NCBI GenBank assembly: GCA_035652335.1 | Contig: DASRDZ010000100.1 | Span: forward strand, 1-51,369 | Direction of reading: 5' to 3' | DNA length: 51,369 bases | Source of the DNA: DASRDZ01 sp035652335 | Lineage (GTDB): Bacteria; Chloroflexota; Dormibacteria; Aeolococcales; Aeolococcaceae | Shown here: one piece after another, positions 8,378-16,196 of the stretch | Numbering within the stretch: position 1 is the first letter of the stretch | How the letters are laid out: every line of letters begins with the position of its first letter | Translations under genes and position numbers: made by a program | The notes under the pieces: generated by a model | What the model saw: only the letters and a program-made list of their open reading frames with translations | Database searches by the model: none | What the model was told of the DNA's origin: nothing

Positions 8378-8847
8378 GCCGTCGATCGCTCGAAAAGGCG
8401 CTCCCCGCCGGCGAGCGCGTCCTCCTGGACAGCACGACTCTCATTGCCTACCTGAACGGCGGAGAGAAGGCCAGCGTTGTCGCCGAACACGTGGTCGATG
8501 CCTTGGTCAAGTCCGGACGCAATCCTGCGGTGGTCTCGATGGTGACCGTCATGGAGATCTTGGTCAGACCAAGGCGGCGAAGTCTCGCGCACTACGACCA
8601 CGCGATCGATTTCCTCAGCAATTTCCCCAACCTGGAGGCCCAACGCATCGACCTCGCAGTGGCCCAGGAAGCGGCGACGATTCGAGCCCTTTACAACCTC
8701 TTGCCACCCGACGCTCTTGTTGTTGCAACGGGAATCATCGGCCAGGTTGCCCATCTCGTCTCCAATGACAAGGAGTGGGCAACGAAGCTCCGTCCACTCG
8801 GGAGCCGTGTCACGGTCTGCAGGCTGGATGACCATCTGCCCTGGTAG
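8374..8847 (+). CDS. PIN-domain ribonuclease toxin (VapC-like)
   Basis: A 157-residue PIN domain protein with a GTG start inside the stop of the antitoxin gene. The acidic active-site residues are visible: Asp19 in LLDSTTLIAYL, Glu61 in VTVMEIL, Asp113 in PPDALVVATG and Asn131/Asp132 in VSNDKEW. These residues coordinate the metal used for RNA cleavage in the family. The pattern is intact, so the toxin is probably active. An RNA target cannot be read from the sequence. Confidence 0.85.
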   Translation: MSRRSLEKALPAGERVLLDSTTLIAYLNGGEKASVVAEHVVDALVKSGRNPAVVSMVTVMEILVRPRRRSLAHYDHAIDFLSNFPNLEAQRIDLAVAQEAATIRALYNLLPPDALVVATGIIGQVAHLVSNDKEWATKLRPLGSRVTVCRLDDHLPW

Positions 8848-8987
8848 ACATGAAACCCCGGGGGTGGCTGAACGTCCACATCCTGGCGTTGTGGCGCGGC
8901 AGTGGGCCTGATTCAACACCTTTCAAACCCCGATTTCCAGGAGAAGCTGCACCGGCTCCTACACGGCCCCGACGAACAACTGTGTGG

Positions 8988-10698
8988 CTAGCGTCCTCCG
9001 AAGAAGCCCTGATCCACTCGAACCGAGGCTAGGTGCGGCCTGAGCCAATCCACAAACAGACTCTGGCCCAGCCTCTCCTTCCCGAAATGGTCACACGAGA
9101 CCAGCGTGCAACTCTTCTTGGCGCGGGTGAGAGCAACCAGCAGCGAACAGACTTCTTCGTCGGTGATGTGACCATTGGAGCGCGGAAAGTGCCCTTCGTT
9201 CACGCCGACCACAAAGGCGTGGCCGCATTGAAGACCCTTGGCCTCAACTAGTGACGTGACTACGATCGTCGGCTCGGAGTCCGATGCTGAAGATACCGGG
9301 GCCTCCACCGCGACCAGCCCCAGGTCAACTCGGAACTGTGCCAGCGGCACACCCAAGGCAGCTTCGAGCATCTCGACGTCTTCGGGCGTCAGCGCCTGGC
9401 CGGACTGCAGCTGACCAACAAGGCCCGCAACCCTCAGGTGCTCGGCTCGGAAATGCTCCGGCAATATCGCAGACAACTCCTCTCCATCGATGAGCGCTCG
9501 ACGAAGAATTTCGTTCGTCTCGGGCGGCTGAAACGCGTACAGCAAGATGCGCCAGCCAAGACGCGAGTCCGGATGGACGGCTATACGCCGATACCCGTCG
9601 ATCGGCTCGACTACAGCCGGTGCACTCTGCTTATGGTCCACGCTTGAAAAGTGCTTGCTGAGGTAGTCGGCAATCCGACGAGTAAACTGCGGTGGCCCAC
9701 AAATCAGTACCGTGGGGTAGCCTTTGGCGTGCGATTCGGCAATTTCTTCGGGCGGAATCGTTAGAATCCGTTGCTCGATGTAGCGGGCCATGTAAGGGGC
9801 GTTCGCGCGCTGCACAGTACAATGGGCATGAGTAATCACCGGATACGTGGCGCTCTCGGCAGCCTTATCCGGCAAGTAGCACTCGTAGCGTTTGTCGAGG
9901 CGACCGGCTAGGAGGCCACGTGCCTGTGCGCGAGAGATGACGGTATGGGTGGCCTGGACGAGGACCTGCGTGCAACGTGAGCAATAAGGCAGCTCGAACC
10001 GATCCCATGAAGTGTCGACTGCCTAATTGGCGGATGTAGTCTGCCGAGGCATGCTTGAACGCGTACAGAGCCTGGTCATCGTCTCCAACGACTAGCGTGG
10101 GGCTCTTCTGCGCAAGTGCATCGATGAATTAAACCTCGAGCAAGCTGAAATCCTGGTACTCATCAACGACGACTTGTGCGTAGTGTGGTATTGCATCGGG
10201 GTTGGCCTGTAGGTACTTGAGAACTCGGTAGACCGAATCGATATGCCCAACGGCGTCGTAGTAGTTGCCGCTGCGCAGGGCCGAGTCGATGCGTCCGCTG
10301 GCGGTGTCAAGGTAATGGAAATCGCGTTCAATGTCCCTATTCGACACAACCTCGCTGTCAAGCCTGGAGAGATCATCGGCTTGAACGACAAGAAGTGAAG
10401 GGTAGTAATCAACGCCATTGCTTACGCCGCCCACGCCGAGGCGGTGCAATAGACTTCGGCAAAACCCATGAAAGGTGTATGCGTCGGCCGAGTCGCCCAA
10501 AACTGCGGCGAGATCACTTGCCAGAGCATTGATGAAGGTAATGGCGAGGTTCGGGCCGCCGTTGTCCGCAAGCAGAAGTCTGAAGGTGAAAGACTTACCG
10601 GTGCCTGGGCCAGCGACAATCAGTTTGCGCCGGGCGCCCGACTCGAGGATTAGATCTGTCGCCCTCTTTCGCTCGGCGCTCTGATCGTTCTCCGCCAT
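8988..10698 (-). pseudogene. UvrD/Rep-like superfamily 1 helicase, broken
   Basis: Read on the minus strand, the 5' part (10698-10129) has a Walker A motif VAGPGTGKSF and a Walker B of the form VVVDEYQDF. It then meets an in-frame TAA at 10131-10129. Beyond the stop the same frame continues with FIDALAQKSPTLVVGDDDQ, helicase motif III. Around 10000-10020 a frameshift moves the reading to a second frame (FELPYCSRCTQVLV..., then the ORF ending at 8988 with late motifs such as VVTSLVEAKGLQCGHAFVVG and LLVALTRAKK). A single repaired frame would give roughly 570 residues. Two separate lesions make a sequencing slip less likely. Codon use is less GC-rich than in flanking genes, suggesting recent transfer. 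Confidence 0.8.
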
Positions 10699-10701
10699 GC
10701 C

Positions 10702-11268
10702 TCATCCCTCGCCAGCAGCCGTGACCCCAAAGGTGTTGTCTTCCCATCCGACCGGCCGCGATAGACGATAGAAGTCAACCGGATTTGTGTCAATAGTCTC
10801 CAACTTGCCATCAGCCAATCGTCGCCAGCTCCGGCCAACCGCATCTTGGAAGGCCAGCTCGATACCAAAACGCATCGACATGCCATGCCCGGCAAAGGAG
10901 ATAGTCGTTACTTGGCCCGCGGGTGGAACCTGCCAGAGGAAGGCGCGGTGTTCAGGCCCTCCCTCCTTGCCATCATTGCGCCAAGCCCCCTGGATGGCTA
11001 CTAACGTGGCGACGACCTGGTAAATGGACTGGTCCGACGCATTTCCTACGTGGAGGTGCAGGTACATGATGGACTGATCGGACGATGGTGCGCGGCCGCC
11101 CAGCCAAGCTGTGATTCGCTCGGCCTGCCAGCGTTGATCTCGCCACCGGCGGCGGAGCGTGTCTCGCAGTGCTATTCCAAGGGCTACAATCACGGCGGCA
11201 AGGGTGCCGCTGGCTGATGCCCAAGTGGCTGCATCTCCCCACGCAATCTGCCCGACAACGTGCGTCAT
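10702..11268 (-). CDS. Single-pass membrane protein upstream of helicase
   Basis: A 188-residue protein with one N-terminal hydrophobic helix (about 15-35, ASGTLAAVIVALGIAL) followed by a basic stop-transfer segment (RDTLRRRWRDQR) and a soluble, probably beta-rich cytoplasmic domain (LHLHVGNASDQSIYQVVATLVA and on). It resembles small membrane proteins of unknown function often seen in accessory loci, but I cannot name a family. GGAGGAAGGG precedes the start. Its stop lies 3 bp before the start of the broken helicase on the same strand, so the two were probably one operon. Confidence 0.65.
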   Translation of the reverse strand: MTHVVGQIAWGDAATWASASGTLAAVIVALGIALRDTLRRRWRDQRWQAERITAWLGGRAPSSDQSIMYLHLHVGNASDQSIYQVVATLVAIQGAWRNDGKEGGPEHRAFLWQVPPAGQVTTISFAGHGMSMRFGIELAFQDAVGRSWRRLADGKLETIDTNPVDFYRLSRPVGWEDNTFGVTAAGEG

Positions 11269-11359
11269 TGTTCAGCCCTTCCTCCGAATCGTATGTCTTG
11301 CAGTATTGCACTCCGCGCCGCTGCTGTCATCTCGGACGTTTCGTCACACTGGCGGTCCC

Positions 11360-11701
11360 GTGCTCCTCAACCTGCATAACGAGGAGGTCGCGCTGCACCG
11401 CGAGATCGCCAAGCTGGAGTCTGACCTGACGGCCAAGCGGGCACGTCCTTGCAGTCTGGGCCCCGCTGGAGGAGATCGAAGTCGACCCTGATCCAGCGAC
11501 GGACACCCTCGGCGCCGAACTGCTGGGAAGCCCGACGAAGCGCACCCCGGCTATACATGCCGGCGAGTCAGAGCGCCAAGTACACGGCGAACGAAGATGC
11601 TCGCCCATCGGGCGTTCCGCCAGGAGGATGGAATCGGCGGGCACACCGCAAACTCCCCAGTCTTCATCGCACACGCCGTCGTGGTACGGTGCGGCTTTGT
11701 G
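11360..11701 (+). pseudogene. Decayed coding sequence with coiled-coil start
   Basis: From a GTG at 11360 the frame reads LLNLHNEEVALHREIAKLE and a further coiled-coil-like segment, then runs into nonsense. Shifting by one base near 11440-11450 restores protein-like sequence (PLEEIEVDPDPATDTLGAEL), ending in a TGA near 11701. A single lost base would join the two. I cannot assign a family. Confidence 0.3.
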
Positions 11702-11733
11702 AAGACGGATCTTGGCTGCGACGGGGTACTACT

Positions 11734-11994
11734 ATGGTGACGGCCCACTACGCTAGCGTTTGTCGAGCTATTCTGATGGCGGCTCAAAGTGCGAGCACTT
11801 CGGTGGAGAGCGTGACCATCGACGACCTGGCGGACTATCTCGCGCGGAGTGATATTCCCAGCCCGGAGATACTCAGGGCTGCCAAGTCGATGCTCCGCAC
11901 GGATGAGCTCATCGATGCGAACGGCGATCCTACGTCAGATGCAAAGGATTGGCTCGCTAGTGGACAGGACGACCTTCCGCCTTTGCTCTCTTGA
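11734..11994 (+). CDS. Small protein, possibly winged-helix, unknown
   Basis: An 86-residue protein. The frame is open further upstream, but that part is Arg/Pro-rich shadow, so the ATG at 11734 is chosen. The sequence (CRAILMAAQSASTS, then VTIDDLADYLARSDIPSPEI, then a helix and ELIDANGDPTSDAKDWL) has the helix-turn-helix-wing alternation of small winged-helix DNA-binding proteins. That is a resemblance only. It converges on the membrane protein gene ending at 12049. Confidence 0.5.
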   Translation: MVTAHYASVCRAILMAAQSASTSVESVTIDDLADYLARSDIPSPEILRAAKSMLRTDELIDANGDPTSDAKDWLASGQDDLPPLLS

Positions 11995-12048
11995 TCCAGG
12001 CCCTTCCTTCTTGTCGAGGGTGGTCGTCTTACAGTCGCACCTAGTGGC

Positions 12049-12789
12049 TCATCCGGTCATCGGCACCGTCGGTGCCCGCCGATCCACGAAAACCGCCAGC
12101 CGCGAGCGCGCAAGGCCGACCAGCCCTTCATAAGCGCTTGCCACCGCGTCTGCGCTGCCATTGATGGCCTCCCTCCGACGCTCGTACTCGGCGGGATGAT
12201 CGACCCGCGCGCTGCGTGGCATCACATCGTGCCAGGGGTCATCTTGGACGCCGCGCTGGCCCTCGATCGGTCCACTGTTCACGGCTAGGGTATCGAGGAA
12301 GTCCTGCAACACCGCGGCGAACGCACTTCGGCACGCCTCCAATTCGGGGTCGAGGAACCGGTGCGCGATGTCCCCGGCGAATTCCCCGAGCCTCCACCAC
12401 GGTTGTGTCTGCGACCAGCGCCAATCGCCTCCGAAGTCATGCTCCTTGAGGAAAGTCACCGCCTCGGCGGGAATAAGCTCAATGATCGCGGTCAGCAGCG
12501 CCGCGTCGGAATCGCGCCGCGCCCTCCGTAAGTCCGGCGGGACGTCGGTCCCCTTGTCGGGGGGCTGTCGACGCCACAGGCGTGTCGCCGTAGCGGCACT
12601 CGCGCCGACCGCTAGCCCGACGACGAGTCCCGCGACAGCCCACGCCCACGCGGCGCCAGCGGCCAGGGCGTGCCACACGGCCAGCCCGATCCCCACGCCA
12701 CAGACCCCGACGAGCGCCGTAACCGGCACACTGACCACGGCGTCGATGACGGCATCGCGCCGTTCCCTGAACCAGGCTCTCATCGCCAC
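12049..12789 (-). CDS. Two-helix membrane protein with cytoplasmic domain
   Basis: A 246-residue protein with two closely spaced N-terminal transmembrane helices (about 16-42 and 45-65) joined by a very short loop, then a soluble C-terminal domain of about 175 residues rich in helices, with Trp clusters (GGDWRWSQTQPWWRLGEF) and an AEYERRREAINGSADAV helix. I do not recognise the family. Codon use is slightly less extreme in GC than in the core genes. An in-frame ATG two codons later is an alternative start. Its location between a decayed helicase locus and an OLD nuclease puts it in the accessory region. Confidence 0.6.
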   Translation of the reverse strand: MAMRAWFRERRDAVIDAVVSVPVTALVGVCGVGIGLAVWHALAAGAAWAWAVAGLVVGLAVGASAATATRLWRRQPPDKGTDVPPDLRRARRDSDAALLTAIIELIPAEAVTFLKEHDFGGDWRWSQTQPWWRLGEFAGDIAHRFLDPELEACRSAFAAVLQDFLDTLAVNSGPIEGQRGVQDDPWHDVMPRSARVDHPAEYERRREAINGSADAVASAYEGLVGLARSRLAVFVDRRAPTVPMTG

Positions 12790-13188
12790 AGGAGTCTAGC
12801 CCCGCCGCGTACGCATCACGTCCTGCCGAAATCCCAGCCGGAGCATGAGGGGACGGCGGGGGTGGGCGGGGGCCTTGACGAGAAGGGTGCGGGGAGGTCA
12901 GGAGTAGCCATGGGCGCCCTGTGGCGATGGAGTCGTGGTGTAGGGGGTGGGGTGGCGTTGAGGATGGTCAAGCAGTCTGGACGCCACGGCGGGTGAGCCG
13001 GTGGGGGTGACCATATGCCCCCCAGCGGTCCGCGAGGGTTGCTCGGGCCTGTCCGGGCGCCCCTAGGCGGTGGAAGACCCGCGAAGGCCCCCAGGGACTG
13101 CCAGGACCGCTACCCTACTGACCTATCGGTCCCGGCTAAGCGCCGGGCAGCGCGCGCCGGGCCGGAACGCCCACTCTGAGGATCTCCG
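12790..13188. other. G-rich intergenic stretch, no gene seen
   Basis: About 400 bp between the divergent starts at 12789 and 13189. The middle part (about 12840-13000) is strongly G-rich on the plus strand with several GGGG runs. Short open frames exist but look like shadows. It must contain the promoter of the OLD-type gene; I could not place it with confidence. Confidence 0.45.
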
Positions 13189-15171
13189 TTGAGGCTTACG
13201 TCCATCACCGTCGAGCGGTTTCGCAACTTCGTGGCCCCGCAGACCGTGGCCATCGAGGACGACGTTACCTGTCTCGTGGGCAAGAACGAGTCGGGCAAGA
13301 CGACCCTGCTGCTCGCCCTCCACCGATTGAAGCCGGCCAACGAGACGACGGGCGAGAACGACTTCGACCTCACCATCGACTACCCGCGATGGCGGCTTGC
13401 CCGGGATCGCCGCAACGACCCCGACTTGGCGAAACGCGTCTGGCCGATTCGCGCCGTGTACGCGCTGGACGATGCTGACCGGGCCGCCCTCAATCCCGTG
13501 CTGCCCGCGCCGCTGCCGCCGGGGGCGGTGTGCCACGCCGAGCGTGCATACGAGGGCCTCCCGACTGTTGGGCTGCGCGTCGACGAGTGCGCCGATCTAG
13601 TGACGTTCGTTGCCGACGAGACCAGCGTCGCGGACGAGGATCGTGACTCCCTCCTGGCGGCTTCCACCCTCGCCGAGGCACAGGCTGCGGCGAGGGCCCG
13701 CGCCGGCGAGCTGAAGGAGACTGAGCCTCTGCGGTCCAAAGCCCTGTCGATCTTCGCCACGACCGCCGAGAAGTACAAGTTTCTGCTGGACAAGCCGGGA
13801 CTCGACGATGACCAACGAACGGCGCTGTGGAGCCGGGTCCCGCGCACCTTCTACTTCTCCCAGTACCACTTGCTGCCCGGCGAGTGCGACCTGACCGATC
13901 TCGCGGCCAAGGTCGAGGGGAAGGCCGCGCTCAAGCGGAGTGAGCAGACCATCGTTTCACTCCTCCGCCATGCTGGTGAGAAGCCGGCCGACTTTCTCGA
14001 TGAGGACTACGCGAGTCGGAAAGCGGAACTACAGGCCGCAAGTACGGATCTGACCCGACACGTCTTCAACTACTGGCGTCAGAACGAGGATCTGGAGGTC
14101 ATTTTCGACACTGATAACGTCGATATCGGCCCCGCCCCGAACGGGCAACTACAGATGCACCGGATGCTGAAGATCGAGATCCGCGACGGTCGGCACGGGG
14201 GCGTCGAGACGAACTTCGCCACCCGCTCGACGGGCTTCCAGTGGTTCTTCTCCTTCTTCGCCGCCTTCAGCGCGTATCAGAACGCCCACGACCCGCTGAT
14301 CGTCCTTCTGGACGAACCGGGCACCAGTCTCCACGGCGAGGCGCAGCAGGACTTTGTGCGCTATGTGTTCGGCGAGTTGGGCGAGTCCAAGCAGACCATG
14401 TACACGACCCACTCGCAGCACATGATTGACCCGGCCCGCTACGAGAAGCTCCGGGCCGTCCACGACCGCGCGACGCGCGCCGATCCCGATCTCGCAGTCG
14501 AGGTTACCAGGGTCGACCTTTCGGCAGATCGTGCCACCATCCTGCCTGTCGAATCCGCACTCGGGTACACCATCAGTCAGCACCTTTTTCTCGGAAGTGG
14601 TCACCACCTCGCCGTGGAGGGAAGCAGCGACTTTGTGTACCTGCTGCGCGTCTCTGAGCATGCAGCCCAGACGGGGGGAGTGCAGCTCGATCCGCGGTTT
14701 GCCGTGATCCCGGTGGGCGGCGACAGCAACATGCCTGCGTTCGTGGCCATCATGGGTCGGCGCCTGAAAGTCTCGGCTCTGATCGACGGCGCCGCCACCA
14801 GCCGGAAGGCAGATCGTGTCCGGGCCGCAGCCGCAGCCAACCAGCTCCCACCCGAAGCTGTGGTGAGCTGCGGCGACCTCCTCGACGAGCTACCGAAGAA
14901 TGCGGACATTGAGGATCTCTTCGATGTCGTCGACTACCTGCGCCTCTATAACTGGGCCTTCAGCGAGCACCTCAGCGAAAGCCAGCTCCCTCAGACGAGT
15001 GAGCCGATCCTGCGCCGGCTGGAGGGTGTCGTCCCCACCTTCGACCATGCCCTCCCGGCCCATGCCCTGACGGAGCACCGCGACGAGTTCTTCGCCAGCG
15101 TTTCGCCTAAGACAGTGCGGCGCTTCGAGGCCCTCTTTCAGGCGCTCAACGCCGCCCTCGCTTCCTTCTGA
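13189..15171 (+). CDS. OLD-family ATPase/TOPRIM nuclease
   Basis: A 660-residue protein with an ABC/SMC-like ATPase N-terminal part: Walker A GKNESGKTT at 31-39 and Walker B VLLDEPGTSLHG with Asp375/Glu376, followed by a TTHSQHMID switch segment. A C-terminal TOPRIM domain follows, with Glu477 in LAVEGSSDF, a GGDSNM segment and Asp533 in VSALIDG, the positions that bind metal in OLD nucleases. Such proteins cut DNA in phage-defence and repair settings. The TTG start at 13189 is preceded by a purine-rich GAGGATC. Class 2 OLD proteins are usually next to a UvrD-like helicase; here the only such helicase is on the other strand, 2.5 kb away and broken. It may act alone (class 1). Confidence 0.85.
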   Translation: MRLTSITVERFRNFVAPQTVAIEDDVTCLVGKNESGKTTLLLALHRLKPANETTGENDFDLTIDYPRWRLARDRRNDPDLAKRVWPIRAVYALDDADRAALNPVLPAPLPPGAVCHAERAYEGLPTVGLRVDECADLVTFVADETSVADEDRDSLLAASTLAEAQAAARARAGELKETEPLRSKALSIFATTAEKYKFLLDKPGLDDDQRTALWSRVPRTFYFSQYHLLPGECDLTDLAAKVEGKAALKRSEQTIVSLLRHAGEKPADFLDEDYASRKAELQAASTDLTRHVFNYWRQNEDLEVIFDTDNVDIGPAPNGQLQMHRMLKIEIRDGRHGGVETNFATRSTGFQWFFSFFAAFSAYQNAHDPLIVLLDEPGTSLHGEAQQDFVRYVFGELGESKQTMYTTHSQHMIDPARYEKLRAVHDRATRADPDLAVEVTRVDLSADRATILPVESALGYTISQHLFLGSGHHLAVEGSSDFVYLLRVSEHAAQTGGVQLDPRFAVIPVGGDSNMPAFVAIMGRRLKVSALIDGAATSRKADRVRAAAAANQLPPEAVVSCGDLLDELPKNADIEDLFDVVDYLRLYNWAFSEHLSESQLPQTSEPILRRLEGVVPTFDHALPAHALTEHRDEFFASVSPKTVRRFEALFQALNAALASF

Positions 15172-15268
15172 CTTTTGTTGGCGTAACCGGGGCGGTCCGG
15201 GGCGAATGCCTACTCGGAAGCATTGGGCGAAGCCCAGCTCGCCGGAACTTTCCGTAGAGGGAAGTAAA

Positions 15269-15318
15269 ATGGGTGCTATTGACGAAGCGAAAGATCGTCA
15301 GCATGCGCTACGCGGGTT
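15269..15318 (+). pseudogene. Possible gene start cut by an IS element
   Basis: An ATG with a good purine-rich site (GAGGGAAGTAAA) begins the sequence MGAIDEAKDRQHALRG, which runs directly into the terminal sequence of the IS3-like remnant at 15319. The frame then ends at a TGA at 15347. This looks like the first codons of a gene interrupted by the insertion, but it is short and could be chance. Confidence 0.25.
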
Positions 15319-15466
15319 TGACCTGACCCCCGAGAACTGGTCCACGTGATATGAGGGTTCCCAGCCCACTGAGGGCGAGGAGGAACCAGGTGAAAGGCAG
15401 GAAGCACACACCGGAGCAGGTGGTCCGCAAGCTGCGGGAAGCCGACCGGCTGCTCGGTGAGGCCGA
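15319..15466 (+). mobile_element. IS3-family remnant: left end and orfA start
   Basis: The stretch from 15319 begins TGACCTGACCCC...GGTCCACGTGATATGAGG, typical of the left end of IS3-family elements. A GTG at 15390 begins VKGRKHTPEQVVRKLREADR, the conserved N-terminus of the IS3 OrfA helix-turn-helix protein. The similarity stops near 15466 and the frame ends at a TAG at 15498-15500. The rest of orfA, all of orfB and the right end are missing, so only a deleted fragment remains. Confidence 0.75.
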
Positions 15467-15569
15467 TAGCACCAGCCGATATCCAAATGCGTGGATCTAG
15501 TCATGCCACCCGTTTCGTTCATTAGACTCGAACCGCCCCCGCTGGGCATGCCGGGCCACGCATGAGAAA

Positions 15570-15603
15570 GGGGCTGCCGGGCTGGCGGGCGCCAGGCAGC
15601 CCC
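15570..15603 (-). terminator. Intrinsic terminator of the 19758-15681 cluster
   Basis: On the minus strand GGGGCTGCC and GGCAGCCCC form a perfect 9-bp stem, with an inner CTGGCG/CGCCAG pairing, followed by TTTCTC. It lies about 78 bp after the last stop codon of the exported-protein cluster. Confidence 0.6.
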
Positions 15604-15680
15604 ATCTACTTGGACGACGACCCGGGAGGAGACTTGCGCGATCTCTGATGAAAACAGAGGCCGTGGCCCGAGTAACCGGC

Positions 15681-16196
15681 TTACGGCGAGGGTGGAACCA
15701 CGCACCGCCCATTGGCGCTGACCCCACATCCGCTCGAGGCTGAATTGGACGGTGAGGGTGACGCCGCCGCCGGCGCGACGGTCCTACTGGCCGTCGACGG
15801 CGTGGGCGTTGTGCCACCAACAGTTCGAGCACCCCCGGTAGCGAGCACGGCCCCCTGGGTGCGGCCCACGGCTTGGCCGTCGTCCGAAGCGCCGGTCCCC
15901 TGATCCGCTGAAGTCCCGATGCCCGGGCCAGTGGGCGGCGCCTTGCTCACGCTTAGTCCTGCCGCACTGGTGGCGCTGGCGGCTGAAGGGCCGTAACCGG
16001 ACTGCGGTGCACCAGGGTGGGGGAAGGCCCCGCCGACGGATCGCAGGCCGACGACCACCGTCAGGGTGAGCATCGCCAAAGCTGCTGCCAGAACGTAGCC
16101 TCGACGCCCGGCCCGAAGTGTGATCAGGGGTGCGATCTTCACTGTATGGACTCGACGGACCGCGACCCCGAACCTTGCACGGAGGCCCTTCATCAT
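15681..16196 (-). CDS. Ser/Thr/Pro/Ala-rich single-pass surface protein
   Basis: A 171-residue protein with a basic cytoplasmic start, one transmembrane helix (about 32-51, YVLAAALAMLTLTVVVGL) and a long low-complexity extracytoplasmic tail rich in Ser, Thr, Pro, Ala and Gly that looks like an extended, possibly glycosylated stalk. The C-terminus ends in a small two-Cys motif, SSGCGVSANGRCVVPPSP. A related Cys-GxC-xVPP motif occurs at the mature N-terminus of the C39-like protease in the same cluster. The ATG overlaps the stop of the preceding lipoprotein gene by 4 bp. Function is unknown. Confidence 0.65.
   Translation of the reverse strand: MMKGLRARFGVAVRRVHTVKIAPLITLRAGRRGYVLAAALAMLTLTVVVGLRSVGGAFPHPGAPQSGYGPSAASATSAAGLSVSKAPPTGPGIGTSADQGTGASDDGQAVGRTQGAVLATGGARTVGGTTPTPSTASRTVAPAAASPSPSNSASSGCGVSANGRCVVPPSP

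Noticed and set aside
12840..13010. G-run cluster as a replication origin or regulatory RNA
   Set aside because: Runs are irregular, there are no DnaA-box-like repeats or AT-rich stretch, and no conserved stem; it may simply be compositional.
8988..15171. Reading the helicase and OLD nuclease as an intact Gabija-type defence pair
   Set aside because: The helicase is broken by a stop and a frameshift, the genes are on opposite strands and three other coding units lie between them.
15298..15729. Minus-strand open frame over the IS remnant
   Set aside because: It crosses the IS end, orfA fragment and terminator hairpin and has no coherent protein features.
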